Assembly: GCF_031656215.1 (NCBI RefSeq)
Contig: NZ_CP134228.1
Location: forward strand, 4,359,001-4,423,000
Direction of reading: 5' to 3'
Length of the DNA stretch: 64,000 nt
DNA from: Mesorhizobium koreense
Lineage (GTDB): Bacteria > Pseudomonadota > Alphaproteobacteria > Rhizobiales > Rhizobiaceae
The first letter of the stretch is position 1; the number at the start of each line of letters is the position of its first letter. The position numbers were made by a program, and so were the translations under genes. Below are positions 52,847 through 63,264 of the stretch, one piece after another. Under the pieces are notes generated by a model that saw only the letters and a program-made list of their open reading frames with translations, was not told the DNA's origin and did not search any database.

Positions 52847-53496
52847 GGGAGCATGCCTTCAGCGATGGCGGTTTCGAGCCGATCGACGCTTGCGGCCAGC
52901 TTTTCGTCGATGACGTGGAGGTATTGGCGCCAATCGTCGACATGCTTCAGGTCGGCAGCGCCATCGGATATGCCGCGCAGGCCGATCATGCCGACACCGA
53001 AAAGCTGACAGGCACGCAGCACTGCAAACGTCTCCATGTCCACCATATCGGCTGCGATAGCATCGTATGCGGCGCCGGAAACGATTGCCGCACCCGTCGA
53101 TAACGAAGCCTGCGGAATGCCCGGTATGGCGTGGCCGAGCGGAACGATCGCCGGAAGATCGAGAAACGGCGTCGCGCCGCGCTCGAAGCCCAGCAATGAG
53201 ACATCCATGTCACGATAGGCGACCGAAGAGGCCTGATAGATTTCCGTCTGCTCCAGAACCCGGCTGCCGGCCGAGCCGAGCGACACGACGAAATCTGGAA
53301 GGGTGTCGCGCTCCGACAGAAGCGCCAGTTCGGCGCCAAGCCGGACGCCGGCTTCGACCGGTCCGACGCCGGTCATCAAGGGGGCAAAGCGGCGTTTCAG
53401 ATGCGGCCCATATTCGGCGTCCACCGCCATGACGAAGAGCAATCGCCTGCCGCCGATTTCGGTGATCGGGGCACGCGGAACGGCCGGTTCAACCAT
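52843..53496 (-). CDS. Nucleoside phosphorylase-fold protein (MTA/SAH nucleosidase-like)
   Basis: A 217-residue protein of the PNP/Pfs superfamily. Catalytic positions can be placed by analogy with Pfs: Glu in VMAVDAEYGPHL (near residue 28), the VDMETFAVLRAC nucleoside motif and Asp in LRGISDGA. VVSLGSAGS is the phosphate/ribose loop. It probably cleaves methylthioadenosine or S-adenosylhomocysteine, but the motif is divergent (VDMET rather than VDMEG), so a related nucleoside is possible. It overlaps the thioesterase gene by eight bases. Confidence 0.8.
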   Translation of the reverse strand: MVEPAVPRAPITEIGGRRLLFVMAVDAEYGPHLKRRFAPLMTGVGPVEAGVRLGAELALLSERDTLPDFVVSLGSAGSRVLEQTEIYQASSVAYRDMDVSLLGFERGATPFLDLPAIVPLGHAIPGIPQASLSTGAAIVSGAAYDAIAADMVDMETFAVLRACQLFGVGMIGLRGISDGAADLKHVDDWRQYLHVIDEKLAASVDRLETAIAEGMLP

Positions 53497-53947
53497 CTAT
53501 GCCCTGGCGGCCGGTGACTGTCATCATCGTGCCGGTCATGGTCGCGATCATCTTTGCCTCGCCATCGGCGCCGAACGCATAGGCCTGCCCGTCGGCGACG
53601 ATGATGGTGCGGCCGGGCTTGGTGACGGCGCCGCGAAACAGGAAGCGCTCGCCCTTGCCCGGCGCCAGCAGATTGACCTTGAATTCGATAGTCAGCACCG
53701 CGGCGTCGGGTGGCATCAGCGAATAGGCGGCATAGCCGCAGGCGGAATCGAGCGCGATAGAGATCACACCCGCATGCAGGAAACCGTGCTGCTGGGTGAG
53801 CGCGTCCGCAAAGGGCATCTCGATCTCCACTGTGCCGCGCGTGACGAGCGTCAGTTCGGCGCCGATCGTCGTCATCGCCTTCTGGCGCGCGAAGCTCGAA
53901 CGCACCCTTGTCTCGAAATCGTCGTCCACGAGAATTTCCGGAACCAT
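53489..53947 (-). CDS. PaaI-type hotdog-fold thioesterase
   Basis: A 152-residue hotdog-fold acyl-CoA thioesterase. The family motif HAGVISIALDSACGYAA (about 50-66) holds the catalytic Asp and the N-terminal end of the active-site helix. It would hydrolyse aromatic or medium-chain acyl-CoA thioesters. There is an overlap with the following nucleosidase gene, so the genes are co-translated. The upstream gap to rsmB is about 90 bases. Confidence 0.88.
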   Translation of the reverse strand: MVPEILVDDDFETRVRSSFARQKAMTTIGAELTLVTRGTVEIEMPFADALTQQHGFLHAGVISIALDSACGYAAYSLMPPDAAVLTIEFKVNLLAPGKGERFLFRGAVTKPGRTIIVADGQAYAFGADGEAKMIATMTGTMMTVTGRQGIDG

Positions 53948-54037
53948 GCGAGACCCCTTTCAGGAACGCGTTATCGCAAACGCACCGGCTTCGTTCAATC
54001 GTGCGATGGTGCAGTGCGGGATAATCTGTCGCGCCAA

Positions 54038-55324
54038 TCAAGCCACCTGTTGCAGGACTGAGCAGAAGAAACCGTCCGTGCCGCTTCGCGCCGGAGTGAG
54101 GACGACGCCGCCTTCCGGATCGATCAAGGCGGCGTCGGGATGATCCGGGTGCCGGGTACGCCATAATCCAGCATGATCGAGGGGGCGGAAGCTATGATTA
54201 CGGGCGAGAAAAGCCGTGACCTGATCCGTATTTTCCTCGCGAAAGACGGAACAGGTGATGTAGGCGAGCCGGCCGCTGGGTTTCACATAGCGCTTGGCGT
54301 CCTCGAGGATTGCGGCCTGCTCTGCCTTGCGCTGGTCGAGTTGCCTGTCTGTCAAGCGCCATTTGGAATCCGGCCGGCGCCGCCACGTGCCCGAGCCCGT
54401 GCAGGGGGCGTCAACGAGCACTAAATCCATCGAAGCTTCGAGCGGTGACAAGGCGGCAGGCTGGATCACCTGCACATTACGGCACCCTGCCCGCCTGACG
54501 CGGTCGAAGATCGGCGCCAGCCGCGCCTTTTCGGCATCATGGGCGAAGATCTGGCCGTGGTTTCCCATCGCGGCCGAAAGCGCCAGCGTCTTTCCTCCCG
54601 CGCCGGCGCAGAAATCGAGGATTTGCGCGACATCGCCTGCGATGGCCAGATCGGCGACGATCTGCGAACCCTCGTCCTGGATTTCGAACCAGCCTTTCTG
54701 GAAGGCCGGTTCCACCTGAACGTTAGGATGGCGGCCGTTTCCGGCGATCGGCGGCACGCGGATGCCGGTCGGCATGATCGGGGAGGGTTCGGCAGCGGCG
54801 CCTTTCAGCGCATGGAGAACCTTTTCGCGATCGGCCTTCAGCGTGTTGACCCGCAGGTCGAGCGGTGGGCGTTCGGAAAGCGCGGCGGCTTCTTCAATCC
54901 AGCTCTCCCCGAAAGCCCGGACGAAAAGCGGCACGCACCAGTCCGGGCAATCGGCGCGAACGGCATCGGGCGCATCGGCCAGAAGGCGCTTCCCGACAAG
55001 TCCGATTTCCTTCTCCGACAAAGGCGCCGGTGCGAAGCGATCGCCCTCCAGTCCAGCGTTCAATGCTGGCGCGTCCATGCCGCCCTCGATCAGAAGCGCC
55101 CCGAAAGCGCGGGCGCGCGACGTATCCCCATCGAGCAGCCACGCGGCCGAACAGCGGCGGCGCAGCGCGTCATAGACGATGTTGCCGATCGCGGCGCGGT
55201 CACCGGCGCCGGCGAAACGGTGCGACAGGCCCCAGTCCTTCAGCGCGTCCGCCGCCGGCCGGTGCCGTCCGTCGATATCGTCCAGTACTTCGATCGCTGC
55301 CGCCAGCCTGCCACCGAGGCGCAT
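54038..55324 (-). CDS. rsmB: RsmB/NOP-family rRNA m5C methyltransferase
   Basis: A 428-residue RNA methyltransferase. An N-terminal NusB-like helical part (LGGRLAAAIEVLDDIDGR...) is followed by the SAM domain: ILDFCAGAGGKTLAL (motif I), VDAPCTGSGTWRRRPD (motif IV Cys) and YITCSVFREEN (motif VI catalytic Cys). It methylates cytosine in 16S rRNA. ATG 55324 starts at the domain; a longer frame is not conserved. The MAPEG gene lies eight bases upstream and they may be co-transcribed. Confidence 0.92.
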   Translation of the reverse strand: MRLGGRLAAAIEVLDDIDGRHRPAADALKDWGLSHRFAGAGDRAAIGNIVYDALRRRCSAAWLLDGDTSRARAFGALLIEGGMDAPALNAGLEGDRFAPAPLSEKEIGLVGKRLLADAPDAVRADCPDWCVPLFVRAFGESWIEEAAALSERPPLDLRVNTLKADREKVLHALKGAAAEPSPIMPTGIRVPPIAGNGRHPNVQVEPAFQKGWFEIQDEGSQIVADLAIAGDVAQILDFCAGAGGKTLALSAAMGNHGQIFAHDAEKARLAPIFDRVRRAGCRNVQVIQPAALSPLEASMDLVLVDAPCTGSGTWRRRPDSKWRLTDRQLDQRKAEQAAILEDAKRYVKPSGRLAYITCSVFREENTDQVTAFLARNHSFRPLDHAGLWRTRHPDHPDAALIDPEGGVVLTPARSGTDGFFCSVLQQVA

Positions 55325-55332
55325 ATCCGCTC

Positions 55333-55752
55333 CTAGACGATGGCCAGAAGATGAAGGGCGAACCAGACCCACAACAGGCCAAGCACGACATACCCCACGG
55401 CGAATGCCGATTGGCGGTATGGCATGCGGTTCGTCGTAACGTGGACGGCGGCATGGATATAGCGCGAGGCGACGAACAGCCATGCCAGCACGATCGTGAC
55501 CACCGAATTGCCTTCCGTGACATAAAGGCAGAGGCATACGACGTAGAACAGGACCGGCAGTTGGAACTGGTTGAGCAGGTTGTTGTTGACGAAAACGCTC
55601 TCGCGCGGCTCATGCCGGTTGGCGCGGAAATCGGAGAGCCTGACATTGCCGGCCTTTATGGCTGCCGTCCGGCGCAGGCTGAGCAGCCCGTAGACGATGA
55701 AAACCAGCAGCACCTGCGCGATGACAGGCCAGAAGATTGCGATCTGGTTCAT
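55333..55752 (-). CDS. MAPEG-family membrane protein
   Basis: A 139-residue protein with four membrane helices (VIAQVLLVFIVYGLL; LPVLFYVVCLCLYV; VTIVLAWLFVASRYIHA; FAVGYVVLGLLWVWFALHLL) and the MAPEG blocks NNLLNQFQLP and SRYIHAAVHVTTNR. MAPEG enzymes use glutathione on lipids or electrophiles; the substrate here is unknown. It is eight bases before rsmB and 24 bases after the next membrane-protein gene. Confidence 0.9.
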   Translation of the reverse strand: MNQIAIFWPVIAQVLLVFIVYGLLSLRRTAAIKAGNVRLSDFRANRHEPRESVFVNNNLLNQFQLPVLFYVVCLCLYVTEGNSVVTIVLAWLFVASRYIHAAVHVTTNRMPYRQSAFAVGYVVLGLLWVWFALHLLAIV

Positions 55753-55775
55753 GCGGTTGAATGCCCCCTAAGCCC

Positions 55776-57939
<2,164 letters not shown>

Positions 57940-57969
57940 CTACGGGGTTTTGTTTTCGCTGACGGGGTT

Positions 57970-58733
57970 TTGTTTTCGCTCACGCCCGTACGCCGCTTCG
58001 CGGCTGGGCTCCGCGGAGGCGCGGCACATGCCGCGACGCCCGGTCGGGCGTTGGGGCGCCTCTCATTTGAGGTCCATTGTTTTTGCGAGCATCCTTCTTC
58101 GTCCTTCGTCCTTCGCCCCTTCGCACCCCCCTCTGTCCTGCCGGACATCTCCCCCTCAAGGGGGGAGATCAGCCGGCCGCTCTGGCAGCGCCTTTTCTGC
58201 AATCTTGGAGATTTGGCGAAGGCCGTAGCGACAGCCAATCTCCCCCCTTGAGGGGGAGATGTCCGGCAGGACAGAGGGGGGTGCGAAGGGGCGCAGATTA
58301 TCCGTATTTATGATCGCACATACTCCATCCTCGCCACGCTGCCTGTCGGCCCTGGCCATTGTTCAGTCGGGAAGCGGGGCGCGCGGCCGTGCCTTCCGAA
58401 TATAAATACGTGGCGCGACACTCGCGCACCGCCGGCGATTTCTGTTCCCGCCTGTTCCGCTGCTCCCCGAGCCTCACCCTGAACCTGCCGAAGGGTAGCC
58501 ACTCCAAACAGGTTCAGTGCTCGTCCCGGGGTCTGTGTGCCTTCTACCGGCACGCAGGGGTCATAGTGCCCCCAGGGGAACCTCCAGACGGAACCTCCCC
58601 GGCCGTGATGCCACGTCGGCATCACGGCGGAGGCGCCGGCTCCTCCCCACGCAATCACCGTCATGATCGGTGTTCCCGATGGGAGGAACTGACAGGGAGT
58701 ATGGAGGAAGCGCGGAAGGCGTGGAGAAGAGCA
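57970..58733. repeat. Duplicated hairpin-rich block, copy 2 (inverted)
   Basis: On the minus strand this repeats 22598-23115. 58528-58733 matches the first 200 bases and 57970-58075 the last 100; a type C palindromic element (58114-58293) is inserted in the middle. Hairpins match copy 1: 58603-58627 (10-base stem) and 58535-58555 (7-base stem, one pair changed on both sides). A 19-base direct repeat lies next to it (57942-57960 and 57962-57980). No gene is credible here. Confidence 0.85.
58114..58293. repeat. Large perfect inverted repeat (type C element)
   Basis: Two perfect 56-base arms (58114-58169 and 58238-58293) flank 68 bases of unique DNA. The inner ends of the arms are the same 23-base unit that bounds the glyS insertion at 9983-10092, and the next 20-odd bases also match it. 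It can fold into one very long cruciform or RNA stem. The spacer shows no gene. Confidence 0.92.
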
Positions 58734-58962
58734 GGGTGAAAAAATGCGAATGATGAATGGAAAGAACGGGTTGGAGGAATGGCGCACGTGATCTTGTTCA
58801 CGGTTTCGGCCATGCAGTCCCCTCCTCGTCATTTCGGCTTCCTCGGCAAATCTTCGACAAGCGGCTTGGTGAACCCGCCGCCTCCTGCTAATCTGCCGGC
58901 AACAGCAGAACAACGAGCGCGGGCGGCGTCCTTCAAGATGCGCGGCGCCGGAAGGAAACAAG

Positions 58963-60363
58963 GTGAAAGACCCCGACGAGGGCGGCGACAAGCCGCAAGA
59001 CGGGGCGCCTCCGACCTCCAGGTTTCCCGGACGCGGCCACTCGCGACCCCGGCGCCCGGAGGGACGATCCAAGGCTTCCGGCCATGATGGCGGGACGGCC
59101 CGGAGCGGTGCCTCGCAAGAAAACAAGCCATCGAAAAAGCGCCGGAGAAGGAAGCGTGGCCGCAAGGTCTTCGCGCGCGACAACAATGCCGTGAATGGGC
59201 ACGTCGCGAACGGGGCGCAGCCCGAGGCCCGGAAGGCAGCCGGGGACAGCGCCAACGGTCAGGCGAGGCCGCAGACTTCCGTCACACCCGGTCCCGCCCC
59301 CGGACCCGCATGGATCGTGCGGGAGGAGCGCACGAGAGGTTCGCCATCGCGCGGCAGCCACCTTTCCCCGGTCTATGCCGCGCTCGATCTTGGAACCAAT
59401 AATTGCCGGCTCCTCGTCGCCGTGCCGACGCGGCCGGGGCAGTTTCGCGTCATCGACGCCTTCTCGCGCATCGTCAGGCTCGGCGAGGGCCTTTCCGCAA
59501 ACGGCCGGTTGAGCGACCAGGCCATGGACCGCGCGGTCGAGGCGCTCGGCGTCTGCGCCGAGAAGCTGCGCGCGCGGCAGGTCAGGCGCACGCGCCTGAT
59601 CGCCACGGAAGCCTGCCGCTCGGCCGAAAACGGTCCGGCCTTCCTGGCGCGGGTGGCTGAGGAGACCGGCCTCGAACTCGAGATCATCGACCGCGAAACC
59701 GAGGCGCGGCTTGCCGTATCGGGCTGCGGCTCGCTGGTCGAACGCGACACCCATGGCGTCGTCCTCTTCGACATCGGCGGCGGCTCCTCCGAGATCGCGC
59801 TCATCGATCTTTCCGGGCGGCGCTCGCCCAGGCTCGCCAACCATATCGTCTCGTGGACCTCGCTGCCGGTCGGCGTGGTGTCGCTTGCCGAACGGTTCGG
59901 CGGCCGGCATGTCACACCCGAGATATTCGAAGCCATGATAGCCGAGGTGGGTACGCTGCTCGAAGCGTTCGAGGGCCGCAACCGACTCGCGCATCTGGCG
60001 CGCGGCGAGCGCTTCCACCTGCTCGGCACGTCCGGCACGGTGACCACGCTCGCGGGGCTGCATCTCGGGCTCGCACGCTATGACCGGCGGCGCGTCGACG
60101 GGTTGTGGATGGACGATTTCGACGTCGATCGGATGATCGAAAGGCTGCTCGGCTGGAAATTCGAGGAGCGCGTGGCCAATGCCTGCATCGGCGCCGACCG
60201 CGCGGACCTCGTGCTGGCCGGCTGCGCGATCCTCGAAGCGATCCGGCGGGTGTGGCCGTCGGATCGGCTGAGGGTAGCGGATCGCGGCCTGCGCGAAGGA
60301 ATCCTCAGCGAACTCATGTCGGAGGACGGCGTCTGGCGCCGGCGCGGCCACCGGCAATGGTAA
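58963..60363 (+). CDS. Ppx/GppA family phosphatase with a basic N-terminal extension
   Basis: A 466-residue member of the exopolyphosphatase/pppGpp phosphatase family. The ASKHA domain begins at about residue 136 ([15 protein letters not shown], the phosphate-1 loop) and shows [12 protein letters not shown] (phosphate-2) and [13 protein letters not shown]. Before it lie about 130 disordered residues, strongly basic in the middle ([14 protein letters not shown]). Only the short form of the family, without the HD domain, is present. GTG 58963 follows AAGG and is preferred. It overlaps rlmE by seven bases. It may act on polyphosphate or pppGpp. Confidence 0.9.
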   Translation: MKDPDEGGDKPQDGAPPTSRFPGRGHSRPRRPEGRSKASGHDGGTARSGASQENKPSKKRRRRKRGRKVFARDNNAVNGHVANGAQPEARKAAGDSANGQARPQTSVTPGPAPGPAWIVREERTRGSPSRGSHLSPVYAALDLGTNNCRLLVAVPTRPGQFRVIDAFSRIVRLGEGLSANGRLSDQAMDRAVEALGVCAEKLRARQVRRTRLIATEACRSAENGPAFLARVAEETGLELEIIDRETEARLAVSGCGSLVERDTHGVVLFDIGGGSSEIALIDLSGRRSPRLANHIVSWTSLPVGVVSLAERFGGRHVTPEIFEAMIAEVGTLLEAFEGRNRLAHLARGERFHLLGTSGTVTTLAGLHLGLARYDRRRVDGLWMDDFDVDRMIERLLGWKFEERVANACIGADRADLVLAGCAILEAIRRVWPSDRLRVADRGLREGILSELMSEDGVWRRRGHRQW

Positions 60364-61064
60364 AAAAGGCCGGGACGAAGAGCGGCCGGGGCGGAGCCGG
60401 CGGCGCGCGCGCCCTCAAGGCGAAAGTCCGCAAGACCGGGCTGAAGAATTCGTCACGTCGGTGGCTGGAACGCCACCTGAACGACCCCTACGTGCACCGC
60501 GCGCGTGCCGAAGGATACCGGTCCCGCGCGGCCTTCAAGCTGGTCGAGATCGATGATCGTCACCGCCTGCTTTCGTCCGGCAAACGCGTCATCGATCTAG
60601 GCGCCGCTCCCGGCGGCTGGTGCCAGGTGGCCGCCGAACGGGTCAAATCGACCGACGAGAAGCCGCTCATCGCGGCGATCGACTATCTGGAAATGGACCC
60701 TCTGCCGAGCGTGGCGCTGCTGAAGATGGATTTCCTCGATCCGGAGGCACCGAAGATGCTGGTCGATGCACTCGGCGGACCGCCCGATATCGTGCTTTCC
60801 GACATGGCCGCACCGACGACCGGCCATCGCCAGACCGACCATCTGCGCACCATGCATCTGTGCGAGGCGGCGGCCGATTTCGCCATCTCGGTGCTGCCGC
60901 CGGGCGGGCATTTCCTCGCCAAGACGTTCCAGGGAGGAACGGAAGCCGCGCTGCTCGACCGGCTGAAGCGCAACTTCCGCTCCGTCCACCACATCAAGCC
61001 GCCGGCAAGCCGCGACGAATCGGCGGAACTCTACCTGCTGGCCAAGGATTTCAAGGGCGGCTGA
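60357..61064 (+). CDS. rlmE: 23S rRNA 2'-O-methyltransferase RlmE (FtsJ/RrmJ)
   Basis: A 235-residue methyltransferase that methylates U2552 of 23S rRNA. A basic N-terminus leads into [11 protein letters not shown] and the SAM loop [15 protein letters not shown]. The catalytic K-D-K-E set can be placed: Lys in RAAFKL, Asp in VLSDMAAP, Lys in [10 protein letters not shown] and Glu in [14 protein letters not shown] 60357 overlaps the phosphatase stop, an arrangement (ppx-rlmE) I recall from other rhizobia. Confidence 0.95.
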   Translation: MVKKAGTKSGRGGAGGARALKAKVRKTGLKNSSRRWLERHLNDPYVHRARAEGYRSRAAFKLVEIDDRHRLLSSGKRVIDLGAAPGGWCQVAAERVKSTDEKPLIAAIDYLEMDPLPSVALLKMDFLDPEAPKMLVDALGGPPDIVLSDMAAPTTGHRQTDHLRTMHLCEAAADFAISVLPPGGHFLAKTFQGGTEAALLDRLKRNFRSVHHIKPPASRDESAELYLLAKDFKGG

Positions 61065-61070
61065 TGGGCT

Positions 61071-61170
61071 AAAGCGCGTCGCGATCTTCCGAATTTGCTC
61101 AGTGCGCTTTAGCTTCCTGATTTTGCGCATGTCTTTATCCCGAAACCGGAGCCACTTTCGGGAGACATGC
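61071..61170. repeat. RIME-like mosaic palindromic repeat
   Basis: Two palindromic modules: AAAGCGC ... GCGCTTT (61071-61110) and GCATGTC ... GACATGC (61127-61170) with inner CCCGAAA / TTTCGGG pairing. The second module matches the element at 20422-20467. This design is that of rhizobial intergenic mosaic elements (from memory). It separates convergent rlmE and the MFS gene and may serve as a terminator. Confidence 0.78.
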
Positions 61171-61176
61171 TTATGG

Positions 61177-62748
61177 TCACCGCGCCGTCCCGCGTACCGG
61201 GAACCCCAGCCTGACTCGCTTGCCGCCATGACCGGAAACCGCGCTGCCCGCCGTGGGCGAAAGGCCGAGGAAAGGCAGGACCGAGCAGGCTGACATCGCC
61301 GCGACGATGAAGAAAGTCACGGAAAAATCGGCGGCATCGAGGCTGCGGCCGGAAAGCCACGTCACCGTCTCAAGGACGCCGCCGGCAATCGCCACGCCAA
61401 GCGCGATGCTGGTTTGCTGCGAAACGGCGGCGATGGCCGTCGCCTGGCTCGCTTCCCCGTCGTCGATTTCGGCGAAGACCAATGTGTTGGAGGAAGTAAA
61501 GAATATGGAGCGCAGGAAGCCGGCCACAAAGAGGATAAGAATGATGACGGCGTGCGACGTCGCGGCCGTGAAAAAACCGTTGACGCCGATAAAGGCGGCG
61601 CCCGCGAGTGCGGCGAAGATAAGGACGGAGCGGAAACCGAAAGCCCTCAGGACCGGCTTTGCCGCGACCTTCATGGCGAGCGCGCCGAAGGCGGAAACGA
61701 ACGTCAGCAGGCCGGAATGAAACGGCGACAGGCCGAACCCGACCTGCAGCATGAGCGGCAGGAGGAAGGGAACGGCGCCGGCGCCGATGCGGAAGATCGA
61801 ACTGCCGATGATGGAAGCGCGAAAGACCGGATTTGCGAAGAGCCGGGGATTGAGAAGCGGGTAAGGTGCGCGCCGCGCATGCCGGATATAGAGCACGATC
61901 GAAAGGCAGCCGGCGGCAAGCGTCAGCACGCCGACGATCGGCGGCAGGGCCGGCAGGCTGACCACGGAGAGCCCGAAGACGAGGCCGGACGCCGCAATGC
62001 CCGAGAGCGCGAAGCCGACGAGGTCGATCGGCGCGGCGCCACCGCCCGGCACCTTGGGCAGGACCAGGCTCGCCGCGACGATGCCCAGGATGCCGATCGG
62101 CAGGTTGATGAGAAAGATCCAGTGCCAACTGAAATAGGTGGTGATGAAGCCGCCGACCGGCGGCCCCATCATCGGGCCGATCAGCGCAGGGATGCTGAGC
62201 CAGGCCATGGCCGTCACCAGTTCGCGCTTCGGCGTGGTGCGCACGAGCACGAGGCGACCCACGGGCGTCATCATGGCGCCGCCCATGCCCTGCAGGAAGC
62301 GGGCGGCCACGATTTCGCCGAGCGAGCCGGAGACGGCGCAGGCGAGCGAGCCGACGACGAAAACGCCGATGGCGATGCGGAATATGTTGCGCGCACCGAA
62401 GCGGTCGGCCATCCAGCCCGACATCGGGATGAAGATGGCGAGCGACACCAGATAGGCGGTTAGCGCGAGCTTAAGCGCGATCGCCGTGGTTCCGATATCC
62501 TCCGCGATGGCCGGCAGCGAGGTGGCAATCACGGTCGAATCCATGTTCTCCATGAACAGCGCCACCGCGAGCACGATCGGAACGATGCGGCTGAAGACCC
62601 GCGTATCGGCGGATGCCAGACCCCCTTCGGCCGGCCTGTCCGCGGAGCGGCTCTTCGGCGCGGCTCGCGAATCGTTATCCGGCGCCTCTCGCGCGTCCGT
62701 TGTCGGGGCGGCAGCGCCCTTCGCGGAATCAACGTGATCTTCCTGCAT
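61177..62748 (-). CDS. DHA2-family MFS drug exporter
   Basis: A 523-residue, 14-span major-facilitator transporter of the DHA2 (EmrB/QacA) group. After about 40 disordered residues it opens IVPIVLAVALFMENMDSTVIATSLPAIA, the DHA2 motif D1. RFLQGMGGAMMTPVGRLVL is motif C and the D-R-F-G loop lies in GWMADRFGARN. It would extrude hydrophobic drugs or metabolites with proton exchange. No EmrA-type partner or regulator is adjacent. Start ATG 62748 is chosen; a GTG at 62790 is possible. No ribosome site is clear for either. Confidence 0.87.
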   Translation of the reverse strand: MQEDHVDSAKGAAAPTTDAREAPDNDSRAAPKSRSADRPAEGGLASADTRVFSRIVPIVLAVALFMENMDSTVIATSLPAIAEDIGTTAIALKLALTAYLVSLAIFIPMSGWMADRFGARNIFRIAIGVFVVGSLACAVSGSLGEIVAARFLQGMGGAMMTPVGRLVLVRTTPKRELVTAMAWLSIPALIGPMMGPPVGGFITTYFSWHWIFLINLPIGILGIVAASLVLPKVPGGGAAPIDLVGFALSGIAASGLVFGLSVVSLPALPPIVGVLTLAAGCLSIVLYIRHARRAPYPLLNPRLFANPVFRASIIGSSIFRIGAGAVPFLLPLMLQVGFGLSPFHSGLLTFVSAFGALAMKVAAKPVLRAFGFRSVLIFAALAGAAFIGVNGFFTAATSHAVIILILFVAGFLRSIFFTSSNTLVFAEIDDGEASQATAIAAVSQQTSIALGVAIAGGVLETVTWLSGRSLDAADFSVTFFIVAAMSACSVLPFLGLSPTAGSAVSGHGGKRVRLGFPVRGTAR

Positions 62749-63042
62749 CGGCGGCTGATATAGGCCTGTTGTACCGGAGAGGAAATGCACGATCTGGCTT
62801 CAATTGCCCGGCAGACGGGCCTGTCGGCATATTCCAGCGGCGAGAGCCAGCGCTCGGGCATCCCTCCTCGAGCCCTGTCCGGAGCCACCTTCCCGACCGG
62901 GCCGGCTCCCGCTCTCGTGCGGCACGGACATGCAGGTGTCGCCGACGTATGCCCTTGAAGCCGCCGCAAGCTTGACTATTTCAGAGCGGAAGCTAAAACC
63001 CGCCTCATCGACCGGCTCGCTTCAGGGTTGCCGGCCCGATGC

Positions 63043-63116
63043 TGGGGAATAGGTTAACGGTAGACCAGCGGACTCTGACTCCGTTAGTCCTGGTTCGAAT
63101 CCAGGTTCCCCAGCCA
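63043..63116 (+). tRNA. tRNA-Gln (anticodon CTG)
   Basis: A complete cloverleaf: acceptor TGGGGAA with TTCCCCA, a D arm, anticodon stem GCGGA/TCCGT around loop CTCTGAC (anticodon CTG, reads CAG), and T arm CCTGG-TTCGAAT-CCAGG; discriminator G and encoded CCA (63114-63116). Length 74 bases including CCA. No other tRNA was seen in the window. Confidence 0.95.
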
Positions 63117-63264
63117 ACTATTTCCCAAGCAAGATCAATGTTTTAAACGCAGTTTGTTCGCGAATTACGTGTTGCGCGGCGGGGAGCCATCGGGCGTTCT
63201 TGCTAACGATCCCTAGGAATAAGAAAAGCGCCTTTGACAGTTGAAGTCCTTTGTCGGACTGAGA

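Noticed and set aside
58308-59255. 315-codon frame on the minus strand before and inside the Ppx/GppA gene
   Set aside because: It runs antisense through the phosphatase start and the repeat block and has low-complexity, Arg/Pro-rich content typical of GC-rich shadow frames.
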